64,000 nucleotides of DNA from SIG78 sp045635745. GTDB lineage: Bacteria; Verrucomicrobiota; Lentisphaeria; Victivallales; Victivallaceae. The notes below the pieces were generated by a model that ran no database searches, was not told where the DNA came from, and was given only the letters and a program-made list of their open reading frames with translations. Made by a program: the position numbers and the translations under genes. This document shows, piece by piece, positions 26,004 through 34,915 of this stretch; position 1 is the first letter of the stretch; the number at the start of each line of letters is the position of its first letter. The DNA lies in assembly GCA_045635745.1 (NCBI GenBank), contig JAZTWG010000061.1:23273-87272 (forward strand), read 5' to 3'.

Positions 26004-28847
26004 ATGGGGAAATTCTTTTATCTGGCAATGCTGGCAGCGTTGATGCCGGGAAGTGCAGCAGTCGCAGCAGAAGATGCTCTGCTCAAACCGGTTTTTGCCG
26101 AACACATAAAAATCGATGGTAAATTAGATGATGCCGTCTGGCAAAAGGCAAAATTCATTGATTCTTTCAAGATCATGAATACCGGCAAACCAACGGCATA
26201 CCGCACCGAAGTTGCAGTGGCCAATAATGGCGTGGATATCGTTTTCGGTTTCAAGTGCTGCATTCCGGAAAACAAAATCAACAACGCCGGACTTTTCAAT
26301 GAGTGTGTGGAAGTCATGATCGACCCGCAGGGCGACAGCGCCAGTTATTTTCATTTTGCGCTGGGGCATAACGGCAAACTTTTTGACCGCTCCTGCGATC
26401 AGGGCGGCTTTGTGGAAGATAAGACATACGACTCCGGATTCCGCGGCAAAGTCCAGCATGGCAAAGAGTTCTGGACCGCCGAAATCGCCATACCGTTCCG
26501 GGCGCTGGAACTTGACAGAAGCAGCAAAGAGTTCTGGAGTGTAAACTGCGCCCGCGAATCCGGCGAAATAAGCTCGATCGGCAAAAATGGAGTACTCAAT
26601 GTCAAAGGTGCTTTTGTGAAAATGGCCCCGCCACAGGCCGATCTGAAAATATACGCAATAAAAGCAGCCGAGCCAACCATTACAGCCGATATCAAACAAA
26701 GCAAACTCGCCGCCAATTATCAGATCGTGCTCAGCGATGTTTCCGGCAGGGAGCGTGCTGTAATACCGGAGCTGATGTGGAAAGACCCTGCCGGCAAATG
26801 CTTTACCCGCACGCTGCGGCACACCAAACTTGCTGCCAATGGCGAACTCAAGATCAAGTTTCCGGCGGAAATGCTGGAAAAAAGCGGCAAATACAATATC
26901 ACGCTCAATGTGCGCGATGCCGAAACTTTCCGGCTGCTCATTGATAAAAAAACCGTTAAAGATCTGGCTTTTGTCCCCATCGCCGTCGAACTGATCGACC
27001 CGCATTACCGGCAGGCGATATTTGTAACTCAAAAACTTGATAAAGTGCGGTTCAAAGTTACCGCTTCCGAACTTAAAAAAGGCATGAAGCTCCGCGGTGC
27101 CATCCGCAAAGCAGGCGAAAAAACGGCGCTGGTTTCTGCGGAAAAAACGGCTGCCAAAAGCGCAAGGTTTGAATTTGCCGCCGGCAAGCTGCCGTTCGGC
27201 CGGCTCGAAGTAGTGGGCGAACTGCTGGATGCTTCCGGCAAAGTCACCGCGCAGACCGTTACGCCAATGCGTAAACTCGAATACCGCAAGGGCGAAGTAT
27301 GGCGCGGCAAGGACCGCAACTGGTATATCGACGGCAAAAAAGTATTTCTGCTTTTGAGCTGGAACAATAAAGAATTCTATTTTCCTGAATTTCTGGCGGT
27401 TCTGACCAATACCGGAAAATACCCCAATGTCCGCAGTATGACTCCGATGGGATTCGGATTGCTGGCTAAAGGGTTCGGGTTGCGTAATGTGCTGGCCAAA
27501 CAGGGTATTACTCCGGCGGCGGAAGAGTTTTTCCGTAAGCGCGTGGCCCAATATATGCAGCCGGAAAATGTCTTTGCCCACTATTGGGTCGATGAACCCG
27601 ATTGTTCCGGTTTGAGCCGCGAATCGGCAGCAAAGGTCGCAGCCATTGCCGCTGATGTCGATCCGTGGCACCCGGTGGTAATCTCCACCGGCACCAAAGG
27701 GGTGATTGCTTACCCCGATTGCGGCGAAATCAATGGTTTCCACTGCTATCCGCACCCCAGCCAGACAAAACAGATGAGCAACTTCAAAAAAATCGTGGTC
27801 TGCATGGATATTGCAGCAGAATACTTCAAAGACAAGCCCGATGCCCAGAGCATTGCGTTTCTGCATCAGGGTTTCAACTACGGCGAACACGGCTCGCGCC
27901 GCAGCCGCGTACCCAGTTACGAAGAATACCGCACTCAGAATCTGCTGGCGCTTATTCTGGGCGCCCGGGGTTTGCTGCACTACAACGTTTTCCATGGCGA
28001 TTACCCCGAAATCCAGCTGGGGATGCCGCTTCTGGTCAAAGAGCAGAAAATCGTGGGCGAAGAAGCCGTTATCCATACGCCGCTCAAAGCCCGGGCGCCA
28101 TCAAAGAGTTTGCGACTGCGGGCATTCAAAAATCCGGAGACCGGCGCCGTTTGGCTGCTGGCGTGCAATGTGGAGTACGAAGATGCAGAATATGAGTTTG
28201 AACTGCCCGAATTCCAAAACTCCACACTGCAGGTCTTGAGCGAAAACCGGCAGATCAAAGCCTCCAACGGCAAACTCAAAGATAAGTTCCGCGGTTTTGA
28301 AGTACATGTTTACACTACCGACACACGCGATTTCAAGCTCAAAACAGTTGCACAGATCAAAGAGATCATCGAAAACGCCTACAAAAAACTGGCCAAGCCC
28401 GGTAATATTCTGTGGCAGCGCATGGAAGAAGAAAAATTGGAAATCATACCTTCCAGCAATGCCAAGTGCCGTCCGCGCGACCCCATTGCCAACCAGCTGT
28501 GGCACATTACCGATGGCGTGATCAAAGCACAAAATCCCCGCGGCGGCTGTCCGTGGATCGACAATACACCCCAAAAAGTGCCGGACTGGATCGAACTCAA
28601 GCTCAAAAAATCCGCCACTGTCGGCAGAATTGCGGTCTATCCGGAGAAGCAGTCGCTGCGTGATTTTGCAGTGCAGATCAAAAAAGGTTCTGCCGACTGG
28701 AAAACCGTCGGCAAAGCCGAAAACAGCAAACAGGATATGTATGAATTCAAGTTTGCTGCCGAACAAATCGATGCCATCCGCATTTATGTAACCAAAAATA
28801 ACGGAAAAAACACCATTATAGCCGAAGTAGAAGCTTACGCCGAATAA
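26004..28847 (+). CDS. Secreted multidomain carbohydrate-active-like protein (CBM9-type domain, TIM-barrel-like domain, discoidin-like C-terminus)
   Basis: 947 residues from the ATG at 26004 (AAGGA 8 bp before; the longer frame from 25938 lacks a ribosome site and would hide the signal peptide). The signal peptide ends near AAVAAEDALL. A CBM9/DOMON-like beta domain follows (about 30-215; IDGKLDDAVWQKAKF is the hallmark). Next come Ig-like linkers and a TIM-barrel-like region (about 440-760) with YWVDEPD near 530, whose acidic residues may be catalytic. A C-terminal region (about 860-947) resembles an F5/8 discoidin domain. It cannot be assigned to a GH family from sequence alone. It starts an operon-like run with the LamG gene. 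Confidence 0.7.
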   Translation: MGKFFYLAMLAALMPGSAAVAAEDALLKPVFAEHIKIDGKLDDAVWQKAKFIDSFKIMNTGKPTAYRTEVAVANNGVDIVFGFKCCIPENKINNAGLFNECVEVMIDPQGDSASYFHFALGHNGKLFDRSCDQGGFVEDKTYDSGFRGKVQHGKEFWTAEIAIPFRALELDRSSKEFWSVNCARESGEISSIGKNGVLNVKGAFVKMAPPQADLKIYAIKAAEPTITADIKQSKLAANYQIVLSDVSGRERAVIPELMWKDPAGKCFTRTLRHTKLAANGELKIKFPAEMLEKSGKYNITLNVRDAETFRLLIDKKTVKDLAFVPIAVELIDPHYRQAIFVTQKLDKVRFKVTASELKKGMKLRGAIRKAGEKTALVSAEKTAAKSARFEFAAGKLPFGRLEVVGELLDASGKVTAQTVTPMRKLEYRKGEVWRGKDRNWYIDGKKVFLLLSWNNKEFYFPEFLAVLTNTGKYPNVRSMTPMGFGLLAKGFGLRNVLAKQGITPAAEEFFRKRVAQYMQPENVFAHYWVDEPDCSGLSRESAAKVAAIAADVDPWHPVVISTGTKGVIAYPDCGEINGFHCYPHPSQTKQMSNFKKIVVCMDIAAEYFKDKPDAQSIAFLHQGFNYGEHGSRRSRVPSYEEYRTQNLLALILGARGLLHYNVFHGDYPEIQLGMPLLVKEQKIVGEEAVIHTPLKARAPSKSLRLRAFKNPETGAVWLLACNVEYEDAEYEFELPEFQNSTLQVLSENRQIKASNGKLKDKFRGFEVHVYTTDTRDFKLKTVAQIKEIIENAYKKLAKPGNILWQRMEEEKLEIIPSSNAKCRPRDPIANQLWHITDGVIKAQNPRGGCPWIDNTPQKVPDWIELKLKKSATVGRIAVYPEKQSLRDFAVQIKKGSADWKTVGKAENSKQDMYEFKFAAEQIDAIRIYVTKNNGKNTIIAEVEAYAE

Positions 28848-28872
28848 TTATAAGAATTTAAGGTTTGATATC

Positions 28873-29595
28873 ATGAAAAGCATAAAAATCATTTTCGCCG
28901 GGATCTCGCTGACGGCATTTGCGCTTTGCGGAGCGGAACCCTTCCTGTATTTTCCTCTCAACGAAGGAGAGCTTGCCGCCATAAAAGAATCCACCGGCAA
29001 AATCAAAAAACTCGGCATCTGGAACAAGGAACAGTTCAGCTGGGTCGAAGGCGCTGACGGCAAAGCCTTGAGTTTCAATACCGGAGACACCCGGCGGACC
29101 TATGCCGGAATAAATTTCGATATGCCCGAAGATTTTGACCCCGCCAAAGGTTTTACTTACAGCTGCCTGGTGAAACTGCCCGAAAACCTGCACCGCAGCC
29201 GCCAGTATCAGATCTTTTTCTGGAGCAACAACCACAGCCAAGGCCCCGGATTACGCATTTACATAAGCTGGAGAGCACTTTATGTTATGATTGGCAACGG
29301 AGTCAAACCTACCGTACTTGCCAGCAAAAATACCCAGGGGGCCATGCAAGCCGGCAGCTGGAACCGGATTGCTGCAACCTATGACGGCAATCAGCTCAAG
29401 ATCTATATCAACGGCACGCTCCGCGGTACTGCCCCAAATTGTCTGCTCAAAAAATCCACCCGCAAATGGGCGGCGATCGGCGCCAGCGCCCAGTCCGGTT
29501 CGGCATATGGCTTCAACGGCATAATCAGCGATGTAAAGATCTTTGACAAAGCCCTGAGCGATACCGAAATAGCAGAAATGAAACCCGAAAAGTAA
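28873..29595 (+). CDS. Secreted LamG/concanavalin A-like domain protein
   Basis: 240 residues with a signal peptide (to about residue 20, ALCGAEP) and a single LamG/laminin-G-like jelly roll. FLYFPLNEG opens the domain, AGSWNRIAATYDGNQLKIYING is the LamG hallmark, and GIISDVKIFDKALSDTEIAEM closes it. The fold binds glycans. It lies 25 bp after the CBM9/TIM-barrel gene, so both probably act on the same extracellular polysaccharide. No catalytic domain is present. Confidence 0.85.
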   Translation: MKSIKIIFAGISLTAFALCGAEPFLYFPLNEGELAAIKESTGKIKKLGIWNKEQFSWVEGADGKALSFNTGDTRRTYAGINFDMPEDFDPAKGFTYSCLVKLPENLHRSRQYQIFFWSNNHSQGPGLRIYISWRALYVMIGNGVKPTVLASKNTQGAMQAGSWNRIAATYDGNQLKIYINGTLRGTAPNCLLKKSTRKWAAIGASAQSGSAYGFNGIISDVKIFDKALSDTEIAEMKPEK

Positions 29596-29627
29596 ATTTT
29601 CATCCAATTCAACAATCCATTCCGACA

Positions 29628-32144
29628 ATGCATACAAATTATACAACACACACTCTTATATTGGGGGCAACCTTTTATGGTTGCGGTCTGGCTGCGGCGA
29701 TAAAAAATTCGCTGGTGGTCGAAAGTTCTATTTCTGTTGGGAGCGACTATGCTTTTGCTTTTCTGCAGGGGCAGAATTGGTCAAAGCCTCTGGCTTCTCC
29801 TGCCGTGGAAGAGTTCCGGCAGGAACTTGCCGGCCGTTATGCGCTGGAAAATGAACGGCTTTTGCCGGCGGCGCTGGCTCCGACGCTGTCAGCGTGGTGC
29901 ATGAAACACCAGATCCAACCCCTGCTGGGAATGGAATTTATCAGCAAATCCGGTAATGTTTACACCTTTATTGACTGGTGCGGCAGCAAAATTACTATTG
30001 AAGCCGAAAAGGTTATCGACGCCCGGTGCCGGGGGGCAGAAAAACTCTTTACCGCCGCAGTTTTTTCCGAAAACACTCTTGCTGAAGGCAAATATGGCGT
30101 GTTTGAATTATTCCGGACTCCGGCAGAAAAAATCTACACGCTGGAAATGCCCTGCAATGCCGGTGATACACCCGACATTGTCCGGCAGAATTTGCAGAAA
30201 CATTGGGCAGAACGCCCCGCAGAGCTATCCGAAGCTCAAATCATCTGGTCAGCCTCCCGCATCAGCAGCCCGGTCTTTGCCAATGCCGCAGCGGCATTGG
30301 ATGCCGGTTTGCAGGGGCAATATCAATACGCCCGGATACCCGACACTCCCGCCCCGGAAAAATGCGGATTCGATTGTGTAGTTGCGGGGTTGGGCACCGC
30401 CGGGATCATTGCCGCCATCACCGCCGCGCAACGGGGGGCAAAGGTGTTGGCGATCGAAAAAAACTTCTATCCCGGCGGCGTCTGGACCGGAGGCTTTGTT
30501 GCCCGGTCATACATTCAGAATGTGGGCGGGCTTGCCAGAGTTTTGCAGGATAGATCCGAAAAATATACCGGCTTTCACTCCATGAGCGAAAGTTTAAAAC
30601 TGGAGCTGGAAAATGCCGCCCGCAATGCCGGAGTAACTCTGGAATACGGTGCAGCTATTGCCAATGTGGAAAAATCCGGCGACCGGGTTACTGCCGTAAC
30701 TTACCGCAACAATTCGGGTAAACTTTTCACCGTATCGGCTTACACATTTATCGACTCCACTGCCGATGCAGTGCTTTGCTCCATGGCCCAAGCCCCCTTA
30801 ACTTGCGGCCGTATACACGATCGGGAGTTCAACAGCTACACCAACAGCATGGGCAAAATCGGCAGCAAATTCTTTTATGTGCAGAACTTCGATGCCGGAC
30901 GGCTGGCGCAATACGATCCGGAAGATTTTTCCAAAAATTTCCTTTACAGCACAAGTTTGCATTTACAGGATGATTTCCGTACCAAACGGCTCTGCATACA
31001 GCTTGCCGACAACCCCGGAGTGCGCGAGGGCTTGCGGATAATTCCGGAAAAAAGCTATACCATCAAAGACTTTTTTGCCGGCAAGGGCGAGTGCGATGAA
31101 GCATTTTTCCATGTTATCTCCAATCTGGATACCCACGCACAAGATCTCTTTTTTGAAAGCGAAGATTATCAGGATTGGGTCATTGCCGCTTCCTGCTGGG
31201 AGATCCGCGTATCCATACCTGTACCCATGAGCGTGCTCTTTCCGGCCCGGCAGCATGGAGTGATCGCAGCCGCCCGTCATCTGGGTGTAGATCACGATCT
31301 GGGCTGCGCCCTGCGGATGATCGCTTTGATGACCGCTGCCGGAGAACTGGCAGGCAATCTGGCGGTGGAAGCGCAAAAACGCAATATTCTGCCGCACGAA
31401 GTGAAGTTTGCTGATATAAAACATCTGCTGCCGCCCACGCCGCCGGTATATCCGTCAGCCAAAAGCAAGATCCCCGACGGCGATATAAACTCTTACTGGC
31501 ACTCGGCAGACGATGAAACAATAAGAGCAATGTTATCCGGCAGCGATCCGGCGCTGGCGATCTGGAACATCAAGCAGCAGCACAAAACCGCTCTGGCGTG
31601 GCAGATACTTTCCGGAGCAGAAGAAAATACCCCGCAGGCAGTCAATGCGGCACTCTCTCTGGCGCTGGCCGGCGATGAACGTGCAATTCCATATTTAATA
31701 AAGATCATTGAAAATGACGACCGTACCCCGGTCAATGCCAATTTGCGTTTTTCGGCGCCGCGCCGCATAGCGGCAGTATATCTGCTGGGTAAACTGCGTG
31801 CCGCTGAAGCGGTGGAACTGCTGCTGAAAAACCTTGATAAACACGATTGCGAAAAGTTTTTTGCCCATAATGTAACAGCTTTAATGAAAATAGCCGATAC
31901 TCATGCCGGACTCCGCGCCCGGGTCGGCTATAAACTTTTGCAGAAAGCGCAAGATCCCGCGTGGCAGATGCTCGAACAGCTCAAGGGCGAAGGCGCCGGA
32001 ATACGCCGCTCCGATGGGCTTTTGCGTTTGCACATAGCAAAGATGCTCGACCGCTGGCAGATGAAGCACTCCATTGCAGAAACTGTAAAAGCCATGGATC
32101 TGGAGCCGCACGAAAGATTCCTGTGGCAGCAGTACGGCCGGTGA
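29628..32144 (+). CDS. FAD-dependent oxidoreductase with C-terminal HEAT-like repeats
   Basis: 838 residues. The N-terminal part (about 1-230) opens with a Rossmann-like TLILGATFYGCGLAAAI segment. A second, canonical dinucleotide-binding site GLGTAG is at 254-259, in a domain like the FAD_oxidored family (PWTGG-type GGVWTGGFVARSY follows). The C-terminus (about 655-830) has helical HEAT/PBS-like repeats (LALAGDERAIPYLIKIIEN; VYLLGKLRAAEAVELLLKNL). The substrate is unknown; relatives occur in polysaccharide-utilising PVC bacteria. No signal peptide and no clear ribosome site at this ATG, so the start is less certain. Confidence 0.75.
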   Translation: MHTNYTTHTLILGATFYGCGLAAAIKNSLVVESSISVGSDYAFAFLQGQNWSKPLASPAVEEFRQELAGRYALENERLLPAALAPTLSAWCMKHQIQPLLGMEFISKSGNVYTFIDWCGSKITIEAEKVIDARCRGAEKLFTAAVFSENTLAEGKYGVFELFRTPAEKIYTLEMPCNAGDTPDIVRQNLQKHWAERPAELSEAQIIWSASRISSPVFANAAAALDAGLQGQYQYARIPDTPAPEKCGFDCVVAGLGTAGIIAAITAAQRGAKVLAIEKNFYPGGVWTGGFVARSYIQNVGGLARVLQDRSEKYTGFHSMSESLKLELENAARNAGVTLEYGAAIANVEKSGDRVTAVTYRNNSGKLFTVSAYTFIDSTADAVLCSMAQAPLTCGRIHDREFNSYTNSMGKIGSKFFYVQNFDAGRLAQYDPEDFSKNFLYSTSLHLQDDFRTKRLCIQLADNPGVREGLRIIPEKSYTIKDFFAGKGECDEAFFHVISNLDTHAQDLFFESEDYQDWVIAASCWEIRVSIPVPMSVLFPARQHGVIAAARHLGVDHDLGCALRMIALMTAAGELAGNLAVEAQKRNILPHEVKFADIKHLLPPTPPVYPSAKSKIPDGDINSYWHSADDETIRAMLSGSDPALAIWNIKQQHKTALAWQILSGAEENTPQAVNAALSLALAGDERAIPYLIKIIENDDRTPVNANLRFSAPRRIAAVYLLGKLRAAEAVELLLKNLDKHDCEKFFAHNVTALMKIADTHAGLRARVGYKLLQKAQDPAWQMLEQLKGEGAGIRRSDGLLRLHIAKMLDRWQMKHSIAETVKAMDLEPHERFLWQQYGR

Positions 32145-32313
32145 ATTCCGGACCGAAAGGCGGCAGGAGAAATTCTCAAACTCTCTTGCGCCGCCATCTG
32201 TCATACCGCCAACATACAGCTTTATTGACCTGCCTTGCCTCCCGGAAGTTCATGCGGCAGCAAGCTTTCTGCCCAAATGTCGCTATTTATATATTATTAC
32301 TCCTATTTATATA

Positions 32314-32341
32314 TTGAAAAATGTCGGTTTTTGTGTATATT
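32314..32341 (+). promoter_or_regulatory. Promoter for the DegT/ceramidase-like/oxidoreductase operon
   Basis: TTGAAA (32314-32319), a 16-bp spacer and TATATT (32336-32341). An AAGGA ribosome site follows before the ATG at 32388. Confidence 0.6.
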
Positions 32342-32387
32342 TTCTGCCAACACAACTTTTTAACATCCTAACATAAGGAAAAAAACT

Positions 32388-33602
32388 ATGAGCAAACTCG
32401 CTATTGATGGCGGCAGCAAAGTCTTTGCCGAACCCGTGAAATTTGATGTATGGCCCCCCGTTTACCCCGAAGTTGCAGGCAAACTGGTGGAAGTTTACAT
32501 GAGCCACAAGTGGAGTTTCTACGGCGCTAATGAATTGAAATTTGCCGAAGATTTTGCCAAATATCATGGCGCCAAATATGGTACTTTCATGGTCAACGGC
32601 ACCGTTACTCTCGAAGCCAGCCTCAAAGCTCTGGGCATCGGCCCCGGCGATGAAGTGATCGTGCCGAGCTGGACCTGGATGGCTACCGGCATGGCACCGC
32701 TGTATGTGGGCGCCACTCCGGTTTTTGTGGATGGCGAAGCGGATACTTTCTGTATGGATCCGGCAGCGTTTGAAGCGGCGATCACTCCCCGCACCAAAGC
32801 GGTTATTCCGGTGCATCTTTTCGGCTCCATGGCGGATATTGACAAGATCGTAGCCATTGCCAGAAAACATGATATCAAAGTAGTGGAAGATTGTGCCCAT
32901 GCCCACGGCGGCATGTGGAACGGCAAAGGTCTGGGCTCGTTCGGCGATGTCGGTTCGTTCAGTTTCCAGCAGAGCAAGATCATGACCGGCGGCGAAGGCG
33001 GCGCATGTATCACCGACGATGAAAATCTTTTTGACCGCATCGGCAGATTTTCGCACATCGGTTATCAGCTCGGCGCCGCCCGCGGACAGGCTTCGGTTCT
33101 GCCGCCGACTGATTTGGACAGCCGCAACTACCGTGCCACCGAATTTCAGGCGGTGATCCTTGCCGATCAGCTCGCCCGACTGGATGCAGACAGCGACCGC
33201 CGTGCTGCCAATGCCGATTATCTGCATACCGAACTTAACAAGATCCCCGGCATCGCCACCCAGAAGCCCGGCCGCTGCGCCACGCGCCAGCAGTATTATG
33301 TATTCGGTATAACCGTGGATCCGGCCATGCTCAAAGAAGGCAAAACCCGCAATGATGTGCTGGCTGCAGTCAACGCCGAAGGAGCCATCGAAGTCTTTGC
33401 CGGCTGGGGTCAGCCGACCTTCAAACAGCGTCTGTTCCAGGTTTCGCCCGACCGCTACCGCGTGGAAAGCAGCAAAGTTGTGGAAGATATCATCTACAAC
33501 AAAATCATGCTGGCCGACATCCGCTGGGTCGATGGCGAAAGAGCCATGTGCGAAAAACTCGTTGAGTGCTTCCGCAAAGTCATGCAGGAGTACGGCAAAT
33601 GA
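32388..33602 (+). CDS. DegT/DnrJ/EryC1/StrS-family PLP aminotransferase
   Basis: Sugar aminotransferase-type fold, 404 residues. The PLP-Schiff-base Lys197 lies in SFQQSKIMTGGEGG, and EDCAHAHGG holds the PLP-pyridine Asp. The N-terminal IDGGSKVFAEPV and WSFYGANELKFAEDFAKYHG segments resemble the subgroup seen in catabolic or secondary-metabolic clusters (AHBA synthase/scyllo-inosose aminotransferase-like). Family members transfer amino groups to keto-sugars or keto-inositols. It is the first gene of a three-gene operon: its stop overlaps the next start by 4 bp (ATGA). Confidence 0.88.
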   Translation: MSKLAIDGGSKVFAEPVKFDVWPPVYPEVAGKLVEVYMSHKWSFYGANELKFAEDFAKYHGAKYGTFMVNGTVTLEASLKALGIGPGDEVIVPSWTWMATGMAPLYVGATPVFVDGEADTFCMDPAAFEAAITPRTKAVIPVHLFGSMADIDKIVAIARKHDIKVVEDCAHAHGGMWNGKGLGSFGDVGSFSFQQSKIMTGGEGGACITDDENLFDRIGRFSHIGYQLGAARGQASVLPPTDLDSRNYRATEFQAVILADQLARLDADSDRRAANADYLHTELNKIPGIATQKPGRCATRQQYYVFGITVDPAMLKEGKTRNDVLAAVNAEGAIEVFAGWGQPTFKQRLFQVSPDRYRVESSKVVEDIIYNKIMLADIRWVDGERAMCEKLVECFRKVMQEYGK

Positions 33603-34915
33603 GTACCTTTTCAGTCGGCGCTGCCGAAAATATTCTGGAAGTTCCTCTGTTTGCAGAACTGGGCGGCTATGGGCCTTTCCGCGGCCGCCGCAACTGGGGC
33701 GTGCGAGATAATCTCTACTGCCGGGTGCTGACGGTCAACAACGGCGAACGGCGCAATGTGATCGTGGTTTGCGATATACTCTGCGTAGGGCAGGTGCAGT
33801 GCCGTCTGCTGCGCGCAGAGCTCGCCGAATTGTATGCTCTTTATCCGGAGTCGGTTATGATCATGGGTACGCATACACATTCCGGCGCCTGTATATCGTG
33901 CTGCGATGTGGGCTACGGCGAAATAAATCATGAATTTTACGAAATCTGGCGCAATACGGTCAAAAAGACCGTTGGCGAAGCGATCCGTTCCGAAGAGGAA
34001 GTCAAAGCTTTTGCCGGCAAAGCCGCCATCCGCAAGCCGATCGGCAAACGCCGCACGCTGGGCAAAGATCAGCATACTGATCCGGAAATCAGATTTGTTA
34101 AGTTCGTCCGGAAAGATGGTTCGGTCAAAGCACTGCTGCACAATCACGCCATGCACGGTGTGGTATTTGGCGCACAGCGTTATGTTTCAGCCGACTGGAT
34201 GGGCAATGCCAACGAAAAGATCAAGGCACGCAAACTGGCCGAGATCCCGATTTTCCTGTACGGCACCGCCGGCGATGTGAATGTTATCTGGACTCACCCC
34301 AAAGCTGAAGAGCGCCATTTGAATCTGGAATGGATCGGCACCAGCTATGTGGACGATCTTGAAAATGATTACAGCAAGTGCGAAGAGATCGACCTTTCCG
34401 ATATCCGCGCCAATATGAAAGCTTATGAGTTTCCCACCGAACCGGTCGATGCGGAAAATTACCGCGATATTGCCGGCAAACTCTATGCCAAAAAGGACAA
34501 AGTTCCGGAATTTGCCAAACTGTTGGAATTCATCCATGACCGCATGAATGAAATGGCGGTTTTGAAAGAACGCGGCCACGATTTCCGGGTCATCCGGGAT
34601 CTTCAGGCTCTGAAGATGGGCGATTTGAGCTTTTTTGCCATCCCCGGCGAACCTTTTCTGGCGGTGGGCGAAGAGCTGCGCAATAAATCGGTCAACAAAT
34701 TCCCGATAGCAGTATCGGTGGCCAACGGCGATGCCGGTTATTACCCCACCGAAGAAATGTTTGAAATGTATCCGGGCATTTTCGATTGCGATGACTTCGG
34801 AGCATTCGGCTTCTACGAAGTCTGGTTCGGCCCCGGAATGCTGCGGCCCAAATTCAAGAAAAACATAGTCCGGTTTATCACTGATAAACTTTTGGAATTG
34901 GAAAAATCATTATGA
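33599..34915 (+). CDS. Neutral/alkaline ceramidase-like amidase
   Basis: 438 residues, starting at the ATG that overlaps the aminotransferase stop and has AGGAG upstream. THTHSGA (His92, His94) is the zinc-binding motif of the neutral ceramidase N-terminal domain, and HNHAMHGVVFG holds further ligands. In this family an Asn/His/Tyr-rich zinc site cleaves amide bonds. The protein has no signal peptide and is shorter than animal or Pseudomonas ceramidases, so the substrate is more likely a cytoplasmic N-acyl amino-sugar than ceramide. The neighbours (aminotransferase and sugar oxidoreductase) support that, but it is inference. Confidence 0.78.
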   Translation: MSTFSVGAAENILEVPLFAELGGYGPFRGRRNWGVRDNLYCRVLTVNNGERRNVIVVCDILCVGQVQCRLLRAELAELYALYPESVMIMGTHTHSGACISCCDVGYGEINHEFYEIWRNTVKKTVGEAIRSEEEVKAFAGKAAIRKPIGKRRTLGKDQHTDPEIRFVKFVRKDGSVKALLHNHAMHGVVFGAQRYVSADWMGNANEKIKARKLAEIPIFLYGTAGDVNVIWTHPKAEERHLNLEWIGTSYVDDLENDYSKCEEIDLSDIRANMKAYEFPTEPVDAENYRDIAGKLYAKKDKVPEFAKLLEFIHDRMNEMAVLKERGHDFRVIRDLQALKMGDLSFFAIPGEPFLAVGEELRNKSVNKFPIAVSVANGDAGYYPTEEMFEMYPGIFDCDDFGAFGFYEVWFGPGMLRPKFKKNIVRFITDKLLELEKSL

